A stretch of DNA of 64,000 nucleotides from Clavibacter sp. VKM Ac-2873 (GTDB lineage: Bacteria > Actinomycetota > Actinomycetes > Actinomycetales > Microbacteriaceae). The stretch's first letter is position 1. Each line of letters starts with the position of its first letter. A program made the position numbers and the translations under genes. The notes under the pieces were generated by a model, which made no database searches, was not told the origin of the DNA, and worked only from the letters and a program-made list of their open reading frames with translations. Positions 21,282 through 31,707 of the stretch are shown in pieces. The stretch is taken from positions 868,001 to 932,000 of the forward strand of contig NZ_JADKRS010000001.1 in NCBI RefSeq assembly GCF_015351075.1, given 5' to 3'.

Positions 21282-22562
21282 GTGGCCGACGCAGTCCGAG
21301 ACCGGCAGACCGGGGGCGCGTCGCGCGCCCGCGCAGGAGACCCGGACGGCGCCCGTCCCCCCGGGTCGCGCCGCGCCGAGATCGGGATGCCCATCGCCCT
21401 CCTCGGCCTCTTCGTCGCCCTGCTGCCGCCGATCATCGTGTCGCTCGCGCTCAAGGTCGCGGAGATCGCGCCCGGGAGCACGGCCGGCACCCTGAGCCTC
21501 GTCCTCGGCCTCGGCGCGCTCGTCGCGCTCGTCGTGAACCCGCTCGCCGGCCGCCTCTCCGACCGCACGCCCGGCCGCTTCGGCATGCGCCGCCCGTGGA
21601 TCATCGGCGGCGTCGTGCTCGGCTACGGCGCGCTCTTCCTGCTCACCCAGGCGACCACCGTGCTCGCGCTCGTGGGCGCCTGGATGCTCGTGCAGGGCTG
21701 CTTCAACGCCGCCATCGCCGCCCTCATCGCCGTCATGGCCGACTCCGCCCGCCCGCGCCACCGCGGCCGGGTGGCCGCCGCCATCGGCGTCGCGCAGAAC
21801 GGGTCGCTCGTGGTCGGCACCTTCATCGTGCAGCTGTTCACGACCACGACGCAGCAGGTGCTCGTGCCGGGCGCGATCGGCGTCGCCGTGGTCGTCGTCT
21901 TCGCGCTCGTCTTCCGCGACCGCGTGCTCACCGAGCGCCCCACGTCCCGCCTCGGCGTGAGGGAGGTCCTCGGGTCCTTCGTGTTCGACCCGCGCAGGAA
22001 CCCCGACTTCGGCTGGGCCTGGCTCATGCGCTTCCTCCTCACGGCCAGCGCCGTGACCGCCACGAACTACCTCGCCTTCTACCTCATCGACGATCTGGGG
22101 GTCGCGCAGGCCGACGTCGCGAACGCCGTGTTCGTCTCGACGCTCTTCAACGTGATCGGCGTCGTCGCCACGACCTTCGTGGCCGGCTGGCTGAGCGACC
22201 GGCTCGGCCGCCGCAAGGTCTTCGTGGCCGCGGCGGCGCTCGTCGCCGTCGTGGGGCTCGTGATCCTCGCCCTCGCGCCCAGCCTCGCCGTCGTCTACGC
22301 CGCGCAGCTCGTCATCGGCGCGGGCATCGGCTCGTTCTACGCGGTCGACCTCGCGCTCATCACCGACGTGCTGCCGAGCGACCAGGACAACGGCAAGGAC
22401 CTGGGCGTCGTCAACATCGCGCAGGCGCTGCCGCAGTCGCTCGTGCCCACCGCCGCGAGCGGCGTGGTGGCCGTGGCCGGCTACCCCGGCCTCTTCCTCG
22501 CCGGCGCCGCGGCCGGCGTCCTCGGCGCGGCGGCGGCCTTCCGCGTGAAGGGCGTCCGGTGA
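21282..22562 (+). CDS. MFS sugar symporter, GPH/SUT-like
   Basis: A 426-residue transporter with about 12 membrane segments. GTG 21282 is chosen for GGAGG four bases upstream. The loop after the second helix, RLSDRTPGRFGMRRPWIIGG, resembles the signature of sucrose and glycoside cation symporters, and a second copy, GWLSDRLGRRK, lies in the C-terminal half. With the adjacent cytosolic GH3 enzyme this suggests uptake of an intact disaccharide or aryl glucoside. The GH3 gene follows after 53 bases. Confidence 0.85.
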   Translation: MADAVRDRQTGGASRARAGDPDGARPPGSRRAEIGMPIALLGLFVALLPPIIVSLALKVAEIAPGSTAGTLSLVLGLGALVALVVNPLAGRLSDRTPGRFGMRRPWIIGGVVLGYGALFLLTQATTVLALVGAWMLVQGCFNAAIAALIAVMADSARPRHRGRVAAAIGVAQNGSLVVGTFIVQLFTTTTQQVLVPGAIGVAVVVVFALVFRDRVLTERPTSRLGVREVLGSFVFDPRRNPDFGWAWLMRFLLTASAVTATNYLAFYLIDDLGVAQADVANAVFVSTLFNVIGVVATTFVAGWLSDRLGRRKVFVAAAALVAVVGLVILALAPSLAVVYAAQLVIGAGIGSFYAVDLALITDVLPSDQDNGKDLGVVNIAQALPQSLVPTAASGVVAVAGYPGLFLAGAAAGVLGAAAAFRVKGVR

Positions 22563-22615
22563 CCGCCGGACGCGAGCAGGATCGACCGGACGCCGACGTC
22601 ACCCGAGGAGCACCC

Positions 22616-25102
22616 ATGGACCCGCACGACACCACCCCGCCCGCCCCCACCGCGCTCGACCCCGACGGCGCCCGCCTCGCGGAGCTGGCCGGCCGCCTCA
22701 CGCTCGAGCAGAAGGTGCGGCTGATCACCGGCCGCGACTTCTGGACCACCTGGCCCGTCGAGGGCATCGGCCTCCGCCGCATGCTCGTCTCCGACGGCCC
22801 CAGCGGCGTGCGCGGCGAGGTCTGGGACGAGCGCTCCCCGTCGCTCAACCTGCCGTCGGCGTCCGCCCTGTCCTCCAGCTGGGACACCGGGATCGCCGCG
22901 CGCTACGGCCGCGCCTCCGCGGTGGAGGCGCGCCGCAAGGGCGTCGACGTCGTGCTCGGCCCGACCATCAACCTGCACCGCTCGCCCTACGGCGGCCGGC
23001 ACTTCGAGGCCTTCAGCGAGGATCCGCTGCTCACCGCCGACCTCGCGGCCGCCTACGTGCGCGGCGTCCAGGAGAACGGCGTAGGCGCGACGCCCAAGCA
23101 CTACGTCGCCAACGAGTACGAGACCGACCGTTTCACGGCCGACAGCGTCGTGTCCGAGCGGGCGCTGCGCGAGCTGTACCTCGCCGCGTTCGAGAAGGCC
23201 GTCGTCGAGTCGCGCGCGTGGCTCGTGATGAGCTCCTACAACTCCATCAACGGCACGACCTCGACGGAGAACGACCTGCTCGAGACCCCGCTCAACTCGG
23301 AGTGGGGCTTCGACGGCGTGGTCGTCAGCGACTGGACGGGCGTGCGCAGCGTCGACGCGGCGCGCGCGTCCCAGGACCTCGAGATGCCCGGCCCGGTCGG
23401 CGCGTGGGGCGACGCCCTCCTCGACGCCGTGCGCGACGGCCGCGTGCCCGAGGCCGACCTCGACCGCAAGGTGGTCCGCCTGCTGCGCCTCGCCGCCCGC
23501 GTCGGCGCCCTCGAGGGCTTCGACGCCGTCGTGCCCGCGCCCGTCGAGGTGGAGGACGGCGTCGCGTTCGCGCGCGCGGCGGAGGCGGCAGGCACGGTGC
23601 TCGTCCGCAACGAGGACGCCGCCCTGCCGCTGGACGCGTCCGCGCTCCGCACCGTCGCCGTCATCGGCCACAACGCCGTCGAGGCGCGCACGCAGGGCGG
23701 CGGCAGCGCGACCGTCATCCCGGAGCGCGTGGTGACGCCGCTCGACGGGATCCGCGATGCGCTCGGCGACGGCGTCGAGGTGCGGTACGCGCGCGGCGCG
23801 GTCGTGCAGAAGGGGATCCAGGAGCTGCCGCTCGCGGAGATCGTCAACCCGCGCACGGGCGAGCCCGGCGCCCTCGTGCGCTTCCTCGACGCCGACGGCC
23901 GGGAGATGTTCGCCGAGGACCGCCGCGCGACCACGCTCATGTACTTCGGCGGCGACGCGCCCACGGGCACGGCGGCCGTCATCGAGATCACCACGCGCTG
24001 GACCCCGTCGGCCACCGGCGAGGTGCTCGTCGGCTTCAGCGCCACCGGCCGCGGCCGCGTCTACGCCGACGGCTCGCTCCTCCGCGAGGACGGCGCCGCG
24101 CCCGTGGGCATGGACCTCGGGGCGAGCCTCATGTCCCCGCCCTCGATCTCCGCGCCGCTCCCGGCGACGGCGGGCACGCCCGTGGACCTCCGGATCGAGT
24201 TCGAGCTCACGAGCATGCCGGGCGGCCTCGCGGGCATCCTCGGCATCACGGTGGGCCTCGAGGCCGACGAGTCGGAGCCCGAGCGCCTGCTGGACGAGGC
24301 CGTCGAGGCGGCGACCGGCGCGGACGTCGCGATCGTCGTCGTCGGCACCAACGCGCAGGTCGAGTCCGAGGGCTTCGACCGGGAGACGCTCGCGCTGCCC
24401 GGCCGCCAGGACGAGCTGGTGCGCCGCGTCGCCGCCGCGAACCCGCGCACGATCGTGGTCGTCAACTCCGGATCCCCGGTGCTCCTCCCCTGGCGCGACG
24501 ACGTGAGCGCCCTGCTGCTCGCCTGGTTCGGCGGCCAGGAGTTCGGCGGCGCCCTCGCCGACGTGCTGTTCGGCGCTGTCGAGCCGGGCGGCCGCCTCCC
24601 CACGACCTGGCCCGCGACCGAGGAGGACGTGCCCGTCCGCTCCGTCACGCCGGTGGACGGGAAGGTGGTCTACGACGAGGGGATCCACGTCGGCTACCGG
24701 GCGTGGCTCCGCTCGGGCGCGACCCCCGCCTACCCGTTCGGCCACGGCCTGGGCTACACCACGCACGCGCTCGACGACCTGCGGGTGGCCGAGGACGGCA
24801 CGGGCGGGATCACCGCGACGGTCACCGTGACGAACACGGGCGACCGCGCCGGCAAGCAGGTCGTGCAGGCCTACCTGTCGCGCGCGGGATCCGCGGTCGA
24901 CCGCCCCGTGCGCTGGCTCGCGGGCTTCGTGGCCGTCGAGCTCGCGGCCGGCGCGTCCGCCGAGGTCGACGTCCCCGTCGGAGCGCGGGCCTTCGCGCAC
25001 TGGGACGGCGGCTGGCAGCGCGAGCCCGGCGCGTTCCGGCTGCACGTGGGCACGTCGGTGGCGGCGACGCCGCTGGAGGCCGACGTGGATCCGGCGGCCT
25101 GA
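22616..25102 (+). CDS. Glycoside hydrolase family 3 beta-glucosidase with PA14 insert
   Basis: An 828-residue GH3 enzyme starting at ATG 22616 (GAGGAG five bases upstream). The TIM-barrel domain (about 20-300) has the substrate-binding KHYVANEYE motif and nucleophile D239 in VVSDW. The alpha/beta sandwich is split by a PA14-like insert (about 425-545), as in yeast and bacterial beta-glucosidases of this type. A C-terminal fibronectin III-like domain ends the protein (about 735-825). No signal peptide, so cytosolic. Predicted to hydrolyse imported beta-glucosides. Confidence 0.92.
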   Translation: MDPHDTTPPAPTALDPDGARLAELAGRLTLEQKVRLITGRDFWTTWPVEGIGLRRMLVSDGPSGVRGEVWDERSPSLNLPSASALSSSWDTGIAARYGRASAVEARRKGVDVVLGPTINLHRSPYGGRHFEAFSEDPLLTADLAAAYVRGVQENGVGATPKHYVANEYETDRFTADSVVSERALRELYLAAFEKAVVESRAWLVMSSYNSINGTTSTENDLLETPLNSEWGFDGVVVSDWTGVRSVDAARASQDLEMPGPVGAWGDALLDAVRDGRVPEADLDRKVVRLLRLAARVGALEGFDAVVPAPVEVEDGVAFARAAEAAGTVLVRNEDAALPLDASALRTVAVIGHNAVEARTQGGGSATVIPERVVTPLDGIRDALGDGVEVRYARGAVVQKGIQELPLAEIVNPRTGEPGALVRFLDADGREMFAEDRRATTLMYFGGDAPTGTAAVIEITTRWTPSATGEVLVGFSATGRGRVYADGSLLREDGAAPVGMDLGASLMSPPSISAPLPATAGTPVDLRIEFELTSMPGGLAGILGITVGLEADESEPERLLDEAVEAATGADVAIVVVGTNAQVESEGFDRETLALPGRQDELVRRVAAANPRTIVVVNSGSPVLLPWRDDVSALLLAWFGGQEFGGALADVLFGAVEPGGRLPTTWPATEEDVPVRSVTPVDGKVVYDEGIHVGYRAWLRSGATPAYPFGHGLGYTTHALDDLRVAEDGTGGITATVTVTNTGDRAGKQVVQAYLSRAGSAVDRPVRWLAGFVAVELAAGASAEVDVPVGARAFAHWDGGWQREPGAFRLHVGTSVAATPLEADVDPAA

Positions 25103-25161
25103 CCCGCGCCGTCCGCACGACGCGGGCGGCGGGCGGCGGGCGGTGCGGCTGATCCGCGGGC

Positions 25162-26157
25162 TCAGCCCGCGACGATCCGCCGGCCGCCCGCCTCGAACTC
25201 GTCGAGGTCGCCCGTCGCGCCCGCGCGCACGGCCCGGCCGCCGACGACCACCATGTAGAAGAGGAACGCGCCGAGCGCGACGGCCCCGATGCCGATCTTG
25301 AGCGGCACGGGCCACGGCTGCGGCGTCACGAAGCCCTCGATGATCCCGGAGACGAGCAGCACGAGCACGAGCCCCATCGCCACGGTGATGAGCGCGCGCC
25401 CGTCCTCGGCGAGCGCCTGGCCGCGCGTGCGGGCGCCGGGCGCGATCCACGCCCACGAGATGCGCAGGCCCGCGGCGGCGGCCACGAAGATCGCCGTCAG
25501 CTCCAGCAGGCCGTGCGGGAGGATGTAGGAGAAGAACGTGCCGCCCTCGCCGTAGGAGAACATCACCGCGGTCGTCGTGCCGATGCCCTGCGCGTTCTGC
25601 AGGATCACGTACGGCACCCACAGGCCCGTGATCCCGAAGGCGACGCACTGCGCGGCGATCCACGCGTTGTTCGTCCAGACCTGGCCCGCGAACGAGGCCG
25701 CGGGGTTCTCGCTGTAGTAGTCGATGAAGTCGTCGTCCACGTACTTGCGCAGGTCGGCGTCGCTGCCGAGGCTCGCGATCATCGCGGGGTCGCGGAGGAT
25801 CCAGGTGGCGTAGAGCGCGACGATCGCGACCGTGACGAGGGCGACGGCCAGCGTCAGCCAGCGGATCCGGTACAGCGCCGCCGGCAGGTCGACGGCGAAG
25901 AACGCGGGGATGCGCGACGCGACGTTCGTCGTCTGCCCGGTGAAGCGCATGCGGGCCCGCGAGAGCGCCACCGAGAGCCGGTCGCCCTGCGCGGTGGATC
26001 CGGCCGACGCCTGGATCGCGGACAGCTCCGCCGCGCCCGCCTGGTACCGGTCGACGAGCTCGTCCGCGTCGGGTCCGCTGAGCCGGCGCCGGCCGGCGAG
26101 GCGGGCGAGCCGGTCCCAGTCGTCCCGGTGGGCGGCGGTGTAGGCGTCGAGGTCCAT
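25162..26157 (-). CDS. Stage II sporulation protein M (SpoIIM/DUF95)-like membrane protein
   Basis: A 331-residue multi-pass protein with a soluble head (1-95) and about six membrane segments; TNNAWIAAQCVAFGITGLWVPYVILQNAQGIG and LPHGLLELTAIFVAAAAGLRIS are the DUF95 core. Despite the name it is widespread in non-sporulating bacteria, usually beside MoxR, DUF58 and RDD genes. Here it is 4.6 kb from DUF58 and divergent from the RDD gene. ATG 26157 fits a TATAGT -10 box seven bases upstream, so a leaderless mRNA is likely. Confidence 0.85.
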   Translation of the reverse strand: MDLDAYTAAHRDDWDRLARLAGRRRLSGPDADELVDRYQAGAAELSAIQASAGSTAQGDRLSVALSRARMRFTGQTTNVASRIPAFFAVDLPAALYRIRWLTLAVALVTVAIVALYATWILRDPAMIASLGSDADLRKYVDDDFIDYYSENPAASFAGQVWTNNAWIAAQCVAFGITGLWVPYVILQNAQGIGTTTAVMFSYGEGGTFFSYILPHGLLELTAIFVAAAAGLRISWAWIAPGARTRGQALAEDGRALITVAMGLVLVLLVSGIIEGFVTPQPWPVPLKIGIGAVALGAFLFYMVVVGGRAVRAGATGDLDEFEAGGRRIVAG

Positions 26158-26164
26158 CTGCTTG

Positions 26165-26170
26165 ACTATA
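26165..26170 (-). promoter_or_regulatory. -10 box of the SpoIIM-like gene
   Basis: Reads TATAGT on the minus strand, seven bases before ATG 26157. It also sits inside the 16-base gap to the divergent RDD start. Confidence 0.5.
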
Positions 26171-26173
26171 TGC

Positions 26174-27043
26174 ATGGCGGCAGCCGACGCGCACGACCCG
26201 ATCCTCTCGGACGGTCCCGACGCGCTCGTGGTCGGCGAGGCCGTCGCCCTCGACGTCCGCCCCGCGGGCTTCGTCCTCCGGGCCGCGGGCGCCGCCATCG
26301 ACGTGGTCGCCTCCCTGGTCGTCGGCCTCCTGCTGCTGCTCCTCATCGGGCGGCTCGGCGAGGCGGGCCTCCTCGACGGCGCGTCCGGCGCCGCCGCGGC
26401 CATCGCCGCCATCGTGCTCGCGATCGTCGTGCTGCCCGTGGTCGTGGAGGTCGCCTCGCGCGGCCGCTCGCTCGGGCGCTGGGCCGTCGGCGCGCGCATC
26501 GTGCGGGCGGACGGCGGCGGCATCGGGCTCCGGCACGCGGTCGCCCGCGCGCTCGTCGGGATCCTCGAGCTCTACCTCACGTTCGGCGGGCTGGCCGCGC
26601 TCGTGGGCCTCCTGAGCCCACGCGCCCAGCGCCTCGGCGACCTCGTGGCCGGTACGCGCTCGCAGCACGAGCGCGTGCCCGCGTACCCCGCGCCCCTGCC
26701 GCCCGTCCCTCCGCACCTCGTCGCCTGGGCATCCGAGGCCGACGTCGGGCGCCTGCCGGACGCGCTCGGCCGCCGCCTCGCCCGCTTCCTCGCCCAGCGC
26801 TCCGCCATGACGCCGGCCTCCCGCGCGCGCCTCGCCGCGGAGCTCGCGAACGAGGCCGCCGTGCACGTGTCGCCGCTGCCGGCCACGGATCCCGAGTCGT
26901 TCGTCACGGCCGTCGGCGCCGTCCGCCGGGAGCGCGAGCACCGCGCCCTCATGCTCGAGCGCGACCGCATGGCCTCGCTCGAGCCGATCCTCGCGGGGCT
27001 GCCGCACGGGTTCCCGGTGCGCGGCGGATCCACGACCGGCTGA
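26174..27043 (+). CDS. RDD-family membrane protein
   Basis: A 289-residue protein from ATG 26174. The RDD domain (about 20-165) has three membrane segments, with the RDD arginine/aspartate pattern (RPAGFVLRAAGAAIDVV, SLGRWAVGARIVRADGGGIG, RLGDLVAGT). The C-terminal 120 residues are soluble and hydrophilic, absent from minimal RDD proteins. Divergent from the SpoIIM-like gene with only 16 bases between start codons. No ribosome-binding site at the usual distance. Confidence 0.82.
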   Translation: MAAADAHDPILSDGPDALVVGEAVALDVRPAGFVLRAAGAAIDVVASLVVGLLLLLLIGRLGEAGLLDGASGAAAAIAAIVLAIVVLPVVVEVASRGRSLGRWAVGARIVRADGGGIGLRHAVARALVGILELYLTFGGLAALVGLLSPRAQRLGDLVAGTRSQHERVPAYPAPLPPVPPHLVAWASEADVGRLPDALGRRLARFLAQRSAMTPASRARLAAELANEAAVHVSPLPATDPESFVTAVGAVRREREHRALMLERDRMASLEPILAGLPHGFPVRGGSTTG

Positions 27044-27065
27044 GCCGCTCCGCCCCCGCACGCGA

Positions 27066-27103
27066 CGACGCCGCCCGCCCCGAGGTGGGGACGGACGGCG
27101 TCG
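27066..27103. terminator. Imperfect hairpin between RDD gene and sahH
   Basis: An inverted repeat (27066-27081 with 27087-27103, one or two mismatches) between convergent genes. Confidence 0.6.
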
Positions 27104-27119
27104 GCGTGACCCGCGCGGA

Positions 27120-28604
<1,485 letters not shown>

Positions 28605-28631
28605 GCGTCCAGTCTCGCATCCGACGCGTGA

Positions 28632-28658
28632 CGGCCGCCCGTGGATGACGGGCGGCCG
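28632..28658 (-). terminator. Terminator of the copper operon
   Basis: Perfect 11-bp stem (28632-28642 with 28648-28658), five-base loop, just after the copA stop on the minus strand. Confidence 0.75.
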
Positions 28659-28666
28659 CGAGACGG

Positions 28667-31009
28667 CTAGCGGAACGACCGCAGGCGCAGGCTGTTCGTG
28701 ACGACGAAGACCGACGAGAGCGCCATCGCGAGCCCCGCGACGAGCGGGTTGAGCAGGCCCAGCATGGCGACGGGGATCGCGGCGGCGTTGTACGCGAAGG
28801 CCCAGAACAGGTTGCCGCGGATCGTGCCGAGCGTGCGCCGCGCCAGCCGCACGGCGTCGGCCACGAGCACGAGGTCGCCCCGGACGATCGTGATGTCGCC
28901 CGCCTCGATGGCCGCGTCGGTGCCCGTGCCCATCGCGATGCCGAGGTCGGCCTGCGCGAGGGCCGCGGCGTCGTTCACGCCGTCGCCGACCATCGCGACC
29001 ACGCGCCCCTCGGCCTGCAGGCGGCGCACCGCGTCGAGCTTGCCCTCGGGAAGGACGCCCGCGACGACCTCGTCGATGCCGACCTCCGCGGCGACGCGGT
29101 GCGCGGCGCCCGCCGCGTCGCCCGTGAGGAGGACCGGCCGGAGCCCGAGCGCGCGGATGCGGCGGACGGCCTCGGCGCTCGTGGGCTTCACGGTGTCGGC
29201 CACGGCGAGGATCCCGCGGACGGCGCCGTCCCACGCGATGGCCACGACGGTGGATCCTTCCGTCTCGGCGTCCCGCAGCGCGTCGGCGAGCGTCACGTCG
29301 GGCTCCGCGGACCAGGCGTCGGCGAGCCACGACGGTCGCCCGACCGCCACCGCCCGGCCGTCGACCACGCCGTGGACGCCGAGGCCCGGGGTGGCGACGA
29401 AGCCGTCGACGTCGGGGAGGGATCCGGCGCCGGCGGCCTCGACGACGGCGCGGGCGACCGGGTGCTCCGACCGCGCCTCGAGGGCGGCGGCGACGCGCAC
29501 GAGCTCGTCGGCGTCGACGCCGGCCGCGGGGATCGCCCGGACGAGCGCCATCACGCCCGTCGTGACCGTCCCGGTCTTGTCGAGGAGCACGGTGTCGATG
29601 CGCCGGGTCGACTCGAGCACCTCGGGGCCGGTGATGAGGATCCCGAGCTGCGCGCCGCGGCCCGTGCCCACGAGGAGCGCGGTCGGCGTCGCGAGGCCGA
29701 GGGCGCAGGGGCACGCGATGATGAGCGTCGCGACCGCCGCGGTGAACGCGGCCTCCGCGGGGAAGCCGAGCAGCAGCCAGCCGACGAGCGTGCCGACGGC
29801 GAGGACGAGCACGACGGGCACGAAGACGGCCGACACGCGGTCGGCGAGGCGCTGGATCCGGGCCTTGCCGGTCTGCGCCTCCTCGACGAGCGCGGCCATG
29901 CGGGCGAGCCGGGTCTCCTCCCCGACGCGCGTGGCGCGCACGAGCAGGCGCCCGCCGGCGTTGAGGGTCGCGCCCGTCACCTCGTCCCCGGGGCCCACCT
30001 CCACGGGCAGGGACTCGCCCGTGAGGAGTGACCGGTCGACCGCGCTGGAGCCGTCGACGACCACGCCGTCGGTCGCGATCCGCTCGCCCGGCCGCACGAC
30101 GAACTCCGCGCCCAGGCGCAGGTCGCGGATGGGGATCCGGGTCTCGACGCCGTCGCGCACCACGGCGACGTCCTTGGCGGCGAGGTCGAGGAGCGCGGCC
30201 AACGCGGCCCCGGACGCGCGCGCGGCCCGCGCCTCCAGGTAGCGGCCGCCGAGGAGGAACACCGTGATGGCCGCCGCGACCTCGAGGTAGACGTCGCCGG
30301 ATCCGCCGCCGGGCTCGGAGACGAGGCTCATGGTCATGCGCATGCCCGGCTGGCCCGCGTCGCCGAGGAAGAGCGCGTACAGCGACCACAGGAACGCGGC
30401 CGCGACGCCGATGCTGACGAGCGTGTCCATGCCGACTCCGCCGTGGCGCGCGCTGACGGCGGCGGAGCGGTGGAACGGCCAGGCACCCCAGACCGCGACG
30501 GGCGCGGCGAGCGCGAGCGACAGCCACTGCCAGTCCCGGAACTGCAGCGCGGGGATCATCGCCATGAGGAACACGGGCACCGTGAGCGCCGCGGACACCA
30601 GGAGGCGCTGCCGGAGCGCGAGCTCGTCGGCCTCGGGGCGGCGGGCGGCGACCACGTCGCGGACCGGAGGATCCGCCGGCGCCGGCGCCGGGGCGGGAGC
30701 GGGAGCCGACGCGACGGGAGCGGCCGCGACGTCGTCCCCCGCCGCGCTCCCCCACCCGGGGCGCTCGGAGGCGCGGTACCCGGTCCGCTCGATGGTGCGG
30801 ATCGCGTCCTCGACGCTCGTGCCCGCGGGCAGCTGCACGCGCGCCCGGTGGGTGGCGTAGTTGACGGCCGCCTCCACCCCGGGCATCCGGCCGAGCTTCC
30901 GCTCGATCCGCATCGCGCACGACGCGCACGTCATGCCCTGCACGTCGAGGTCGACGCGCGTGAGCACCGCGCCGCCGTCGGGCGCGGGTCCGGACGCGGG
31001 GTCGGCCAT
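28667..31009 (-). CDS. copA: Copper-exporting P1B-type ATPase
   Basis: A 780-residue pump from ATG 31009. One N-terminal heavy-metal-associated domain has GMTCASC (25-31). An Ala/Pro-rich linker follows. The membrane core contains the copper-transport CPC motif ([16 protein letters not shown]), the phosphorylated aspartate in [13 protein letters not shown] and the hinge [10 protein letters not shown]. Eight membrane segments are expected. It exports Cu(I). It starts one base after the copZ stop and is last in csoR-copZ-copA. Confidence 0.95.
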   Translation of the reverse strand: MADPASGPAPDGGAVLTRVDLDVQGMTCASCAMRIERKLGRMPGVEAAVNYATHRARVQLPAGTSVEDAIRTIERTGYRASERPGWGSAAGDDVAAAPVASAPAPAPAPAPADPPVRDVVAARRPEADELALRQRLLVSAALTVPVFLMAMIPALQFRDWQWLSLALAAPVAVWGAWPFHRSAAVSARHGGVGMDTLVSIGVAAAFLWSLYALFLGDAGQPGMRMTMSLVSEPGGGSGDVYLEVAAAITVFLLGGRYLEARAARASGAALAALLDLAAKDVAVVRDGVETRIPIRDLRLGAEFVVRPGERIATDGVVVDGSSAVDRSLLTGESLPVEVGPGDEVTGATLNAGGRLLVRATRVGEETRLARMAALVEEAQTGKARIQRLADRVSAVFVPVVLVLAVGTLVGWLLLGFPAEAAFTAAVATLIIACPCALGLATPTALLVGTGRGAQLGILITGPEVLESTRRIDTVLLDKTGTVTTGVMALVRAIPAAGVDADELVRVAAALEARSEHPVARAVVEAAGAGSLPDVDGFVATPGLGVHGVVDGRAVAVGRPSWLADAWSAEPDVTLADALRDAETEGSTVVAIAWDGAVRGILAVADTVKPTSAEAVRRIRALGLRPVLLTGDAAGAAHRVAAEVGIDEVVAGVLPEGKLDAVRRLQAEGRVVAMVGDGVNDAAALAQADLGIAMGTGTDAAIEAGDITIVRGDLVLVADAVRLARRTLGTIRGNLFWAFAYNAAAIPVAMLGLLNPLVAGLAMALSSVFVVTNSLRLRSFR

Positions 31010-31010
31010 G

Positions 31011-31226
31011 TCAGAGCCCCGCGACGTACCCGGCCTCGTCGACCGCGGCGCGCACGGCCTCGGGGTCGAGCGGCGCATCGCTCTCGACGGTGACGGTGGA
31101 TGCGCCGCCCACGACGAGTTCGACCGCCACGGACGCGACGCCCGGGAGCTCGCCGACCTCCTCGGTGACGCTCGCGACGCAGTGCGCGCAGGTCATGCCG
31201 GTGACGGGGAAGATCGTGGTGGTCAT
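31011..31226 (-). CDS. copZ: CopZ-like copper chaperone (HMA domain)
   Basis: A 71-residue single heavy-metal-associated domain starting [16 protein letters not shown]; the GMTCAHC motif binds one Cu(I). It likely delivers copper to CopA. GGAG seven bases before ATG 31226. Lies 43 bases after csoR and one base before copA. Confidence 0.93.
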   Translation of the reverse strand: MTTTIFPVTGMTCAHCVASVTEEVGELPGVASVAVELVVGGASTVTVESDAPLDPEAVRAAVDEAGYVAGL

Positions 31227-31269
31227 GGGGTCTCCTTCGTGTCGTGCGATGTCGATGGGCGTCGGCGGA

Positions 31270-31551
31270 TCAGGACCGGACGAGGCGCGCGATGGCCGCG
31301 GAGGCCTCGCGCACCTTGTCGTCCGCGACCTGGCCGCCCGCGCGCGCCGCCTCCGCGAGGCAGTGGGCGAGGTGGTCGTCGAGCAGCTTGAGCGCGACGG
31401 TCTCCATGGCGCGCGTGACGGCGGAGACCTGCGTGAGCACGTCGATGCAGTAGGTGTCGGACTCGACCATGCGCTCGATCCCGCGCACCTGGCCCTCCGC
31501 GCGCCGCAGCCGCTTGAGGATGTCGTCCTTGCTATCGCCGTACCCGACCAT
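31270..31551 (-). CDS. csoR: CsoR-family copper-sensing repressor
   Basis: A 93-residue helical repressor from ATG 31551 (GGGAGGT seven bases upstream). The copper ligands C35, H60 and C64 match the CsoR C-H-C pattern, so it should sense Cu(I) rather than formaldehyde or persulfide. Copper binding releases it from DNA. Two matching operator palindromes lie upstream. Confidence 0.94.
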   Translation of the reverse strand: MVGYGDSKDDILKRLRRAEGQVRGIERMVESDTYCIDVLTQVSAVTRAMETVALKLLDDHLAHCLAEAARAGGQVADDKVREASAAIARLVRS

Positions 31552-31579
31552 GGCGGCCACCTCCCGTTCCCGTCCACGA

Positions 31580-31594
31580 TACCCCCTGGGGGTA
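31580..31594. promoter_or_regulatory. CsoR operator 1
   Basis: TACCCCCTGGGGGTA is a perfect G-tract palindrome apart from the centre, the known CsoR operator form. It overlaps a TATCGT -10-like element (minus strand, 31576-31581), so binding should block csoR-copZ-copA transcription. Confidence 0.75.
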
Positions 31595-31602
31595 CGCGAT
31601 GG

Positions 31603-31618
31603 AACCCCCCGGGGGTAT
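31603..31618. promoter_or_regulatory. CsoR operator 2
   Basis: AACCCCCCGGGGGTAT, the same G-tract inverted repeat, centred 24 bases from operator 1, close to two helical turns. Confidence 0.7.
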
Positions 31619-31639
31619 GACCGGGACGCCCGCACGCGA

Positions 31640-31674
31640 CGACGCCGCGCCCCTCGCGGAGGGACGCGGCGTCG
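31640..31674 (-). terminator. Terminator after the phosphomannomutase gene
   Basis: A 10-bp perfect outer stem (31640-31649 with 31665-31674) extended by an inner arm with one mismatch. Confidence 0.7.
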
Positions 31675-31707
31675 GATGGCGCGGGTGGCGGGTGCCGGGT
31701 GCCGGGC

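Noticed and set aside
22481-27061. A 1526-codon minus-strand frame across GH3 and the SpoIIM-like gene
   Set aside because: It runs antisense to a clear GH3 enzyme and in the wrong frame of the SpoIIM-like gene; its Arg/Ala/Gly/Asp-rich peptide has no domain.
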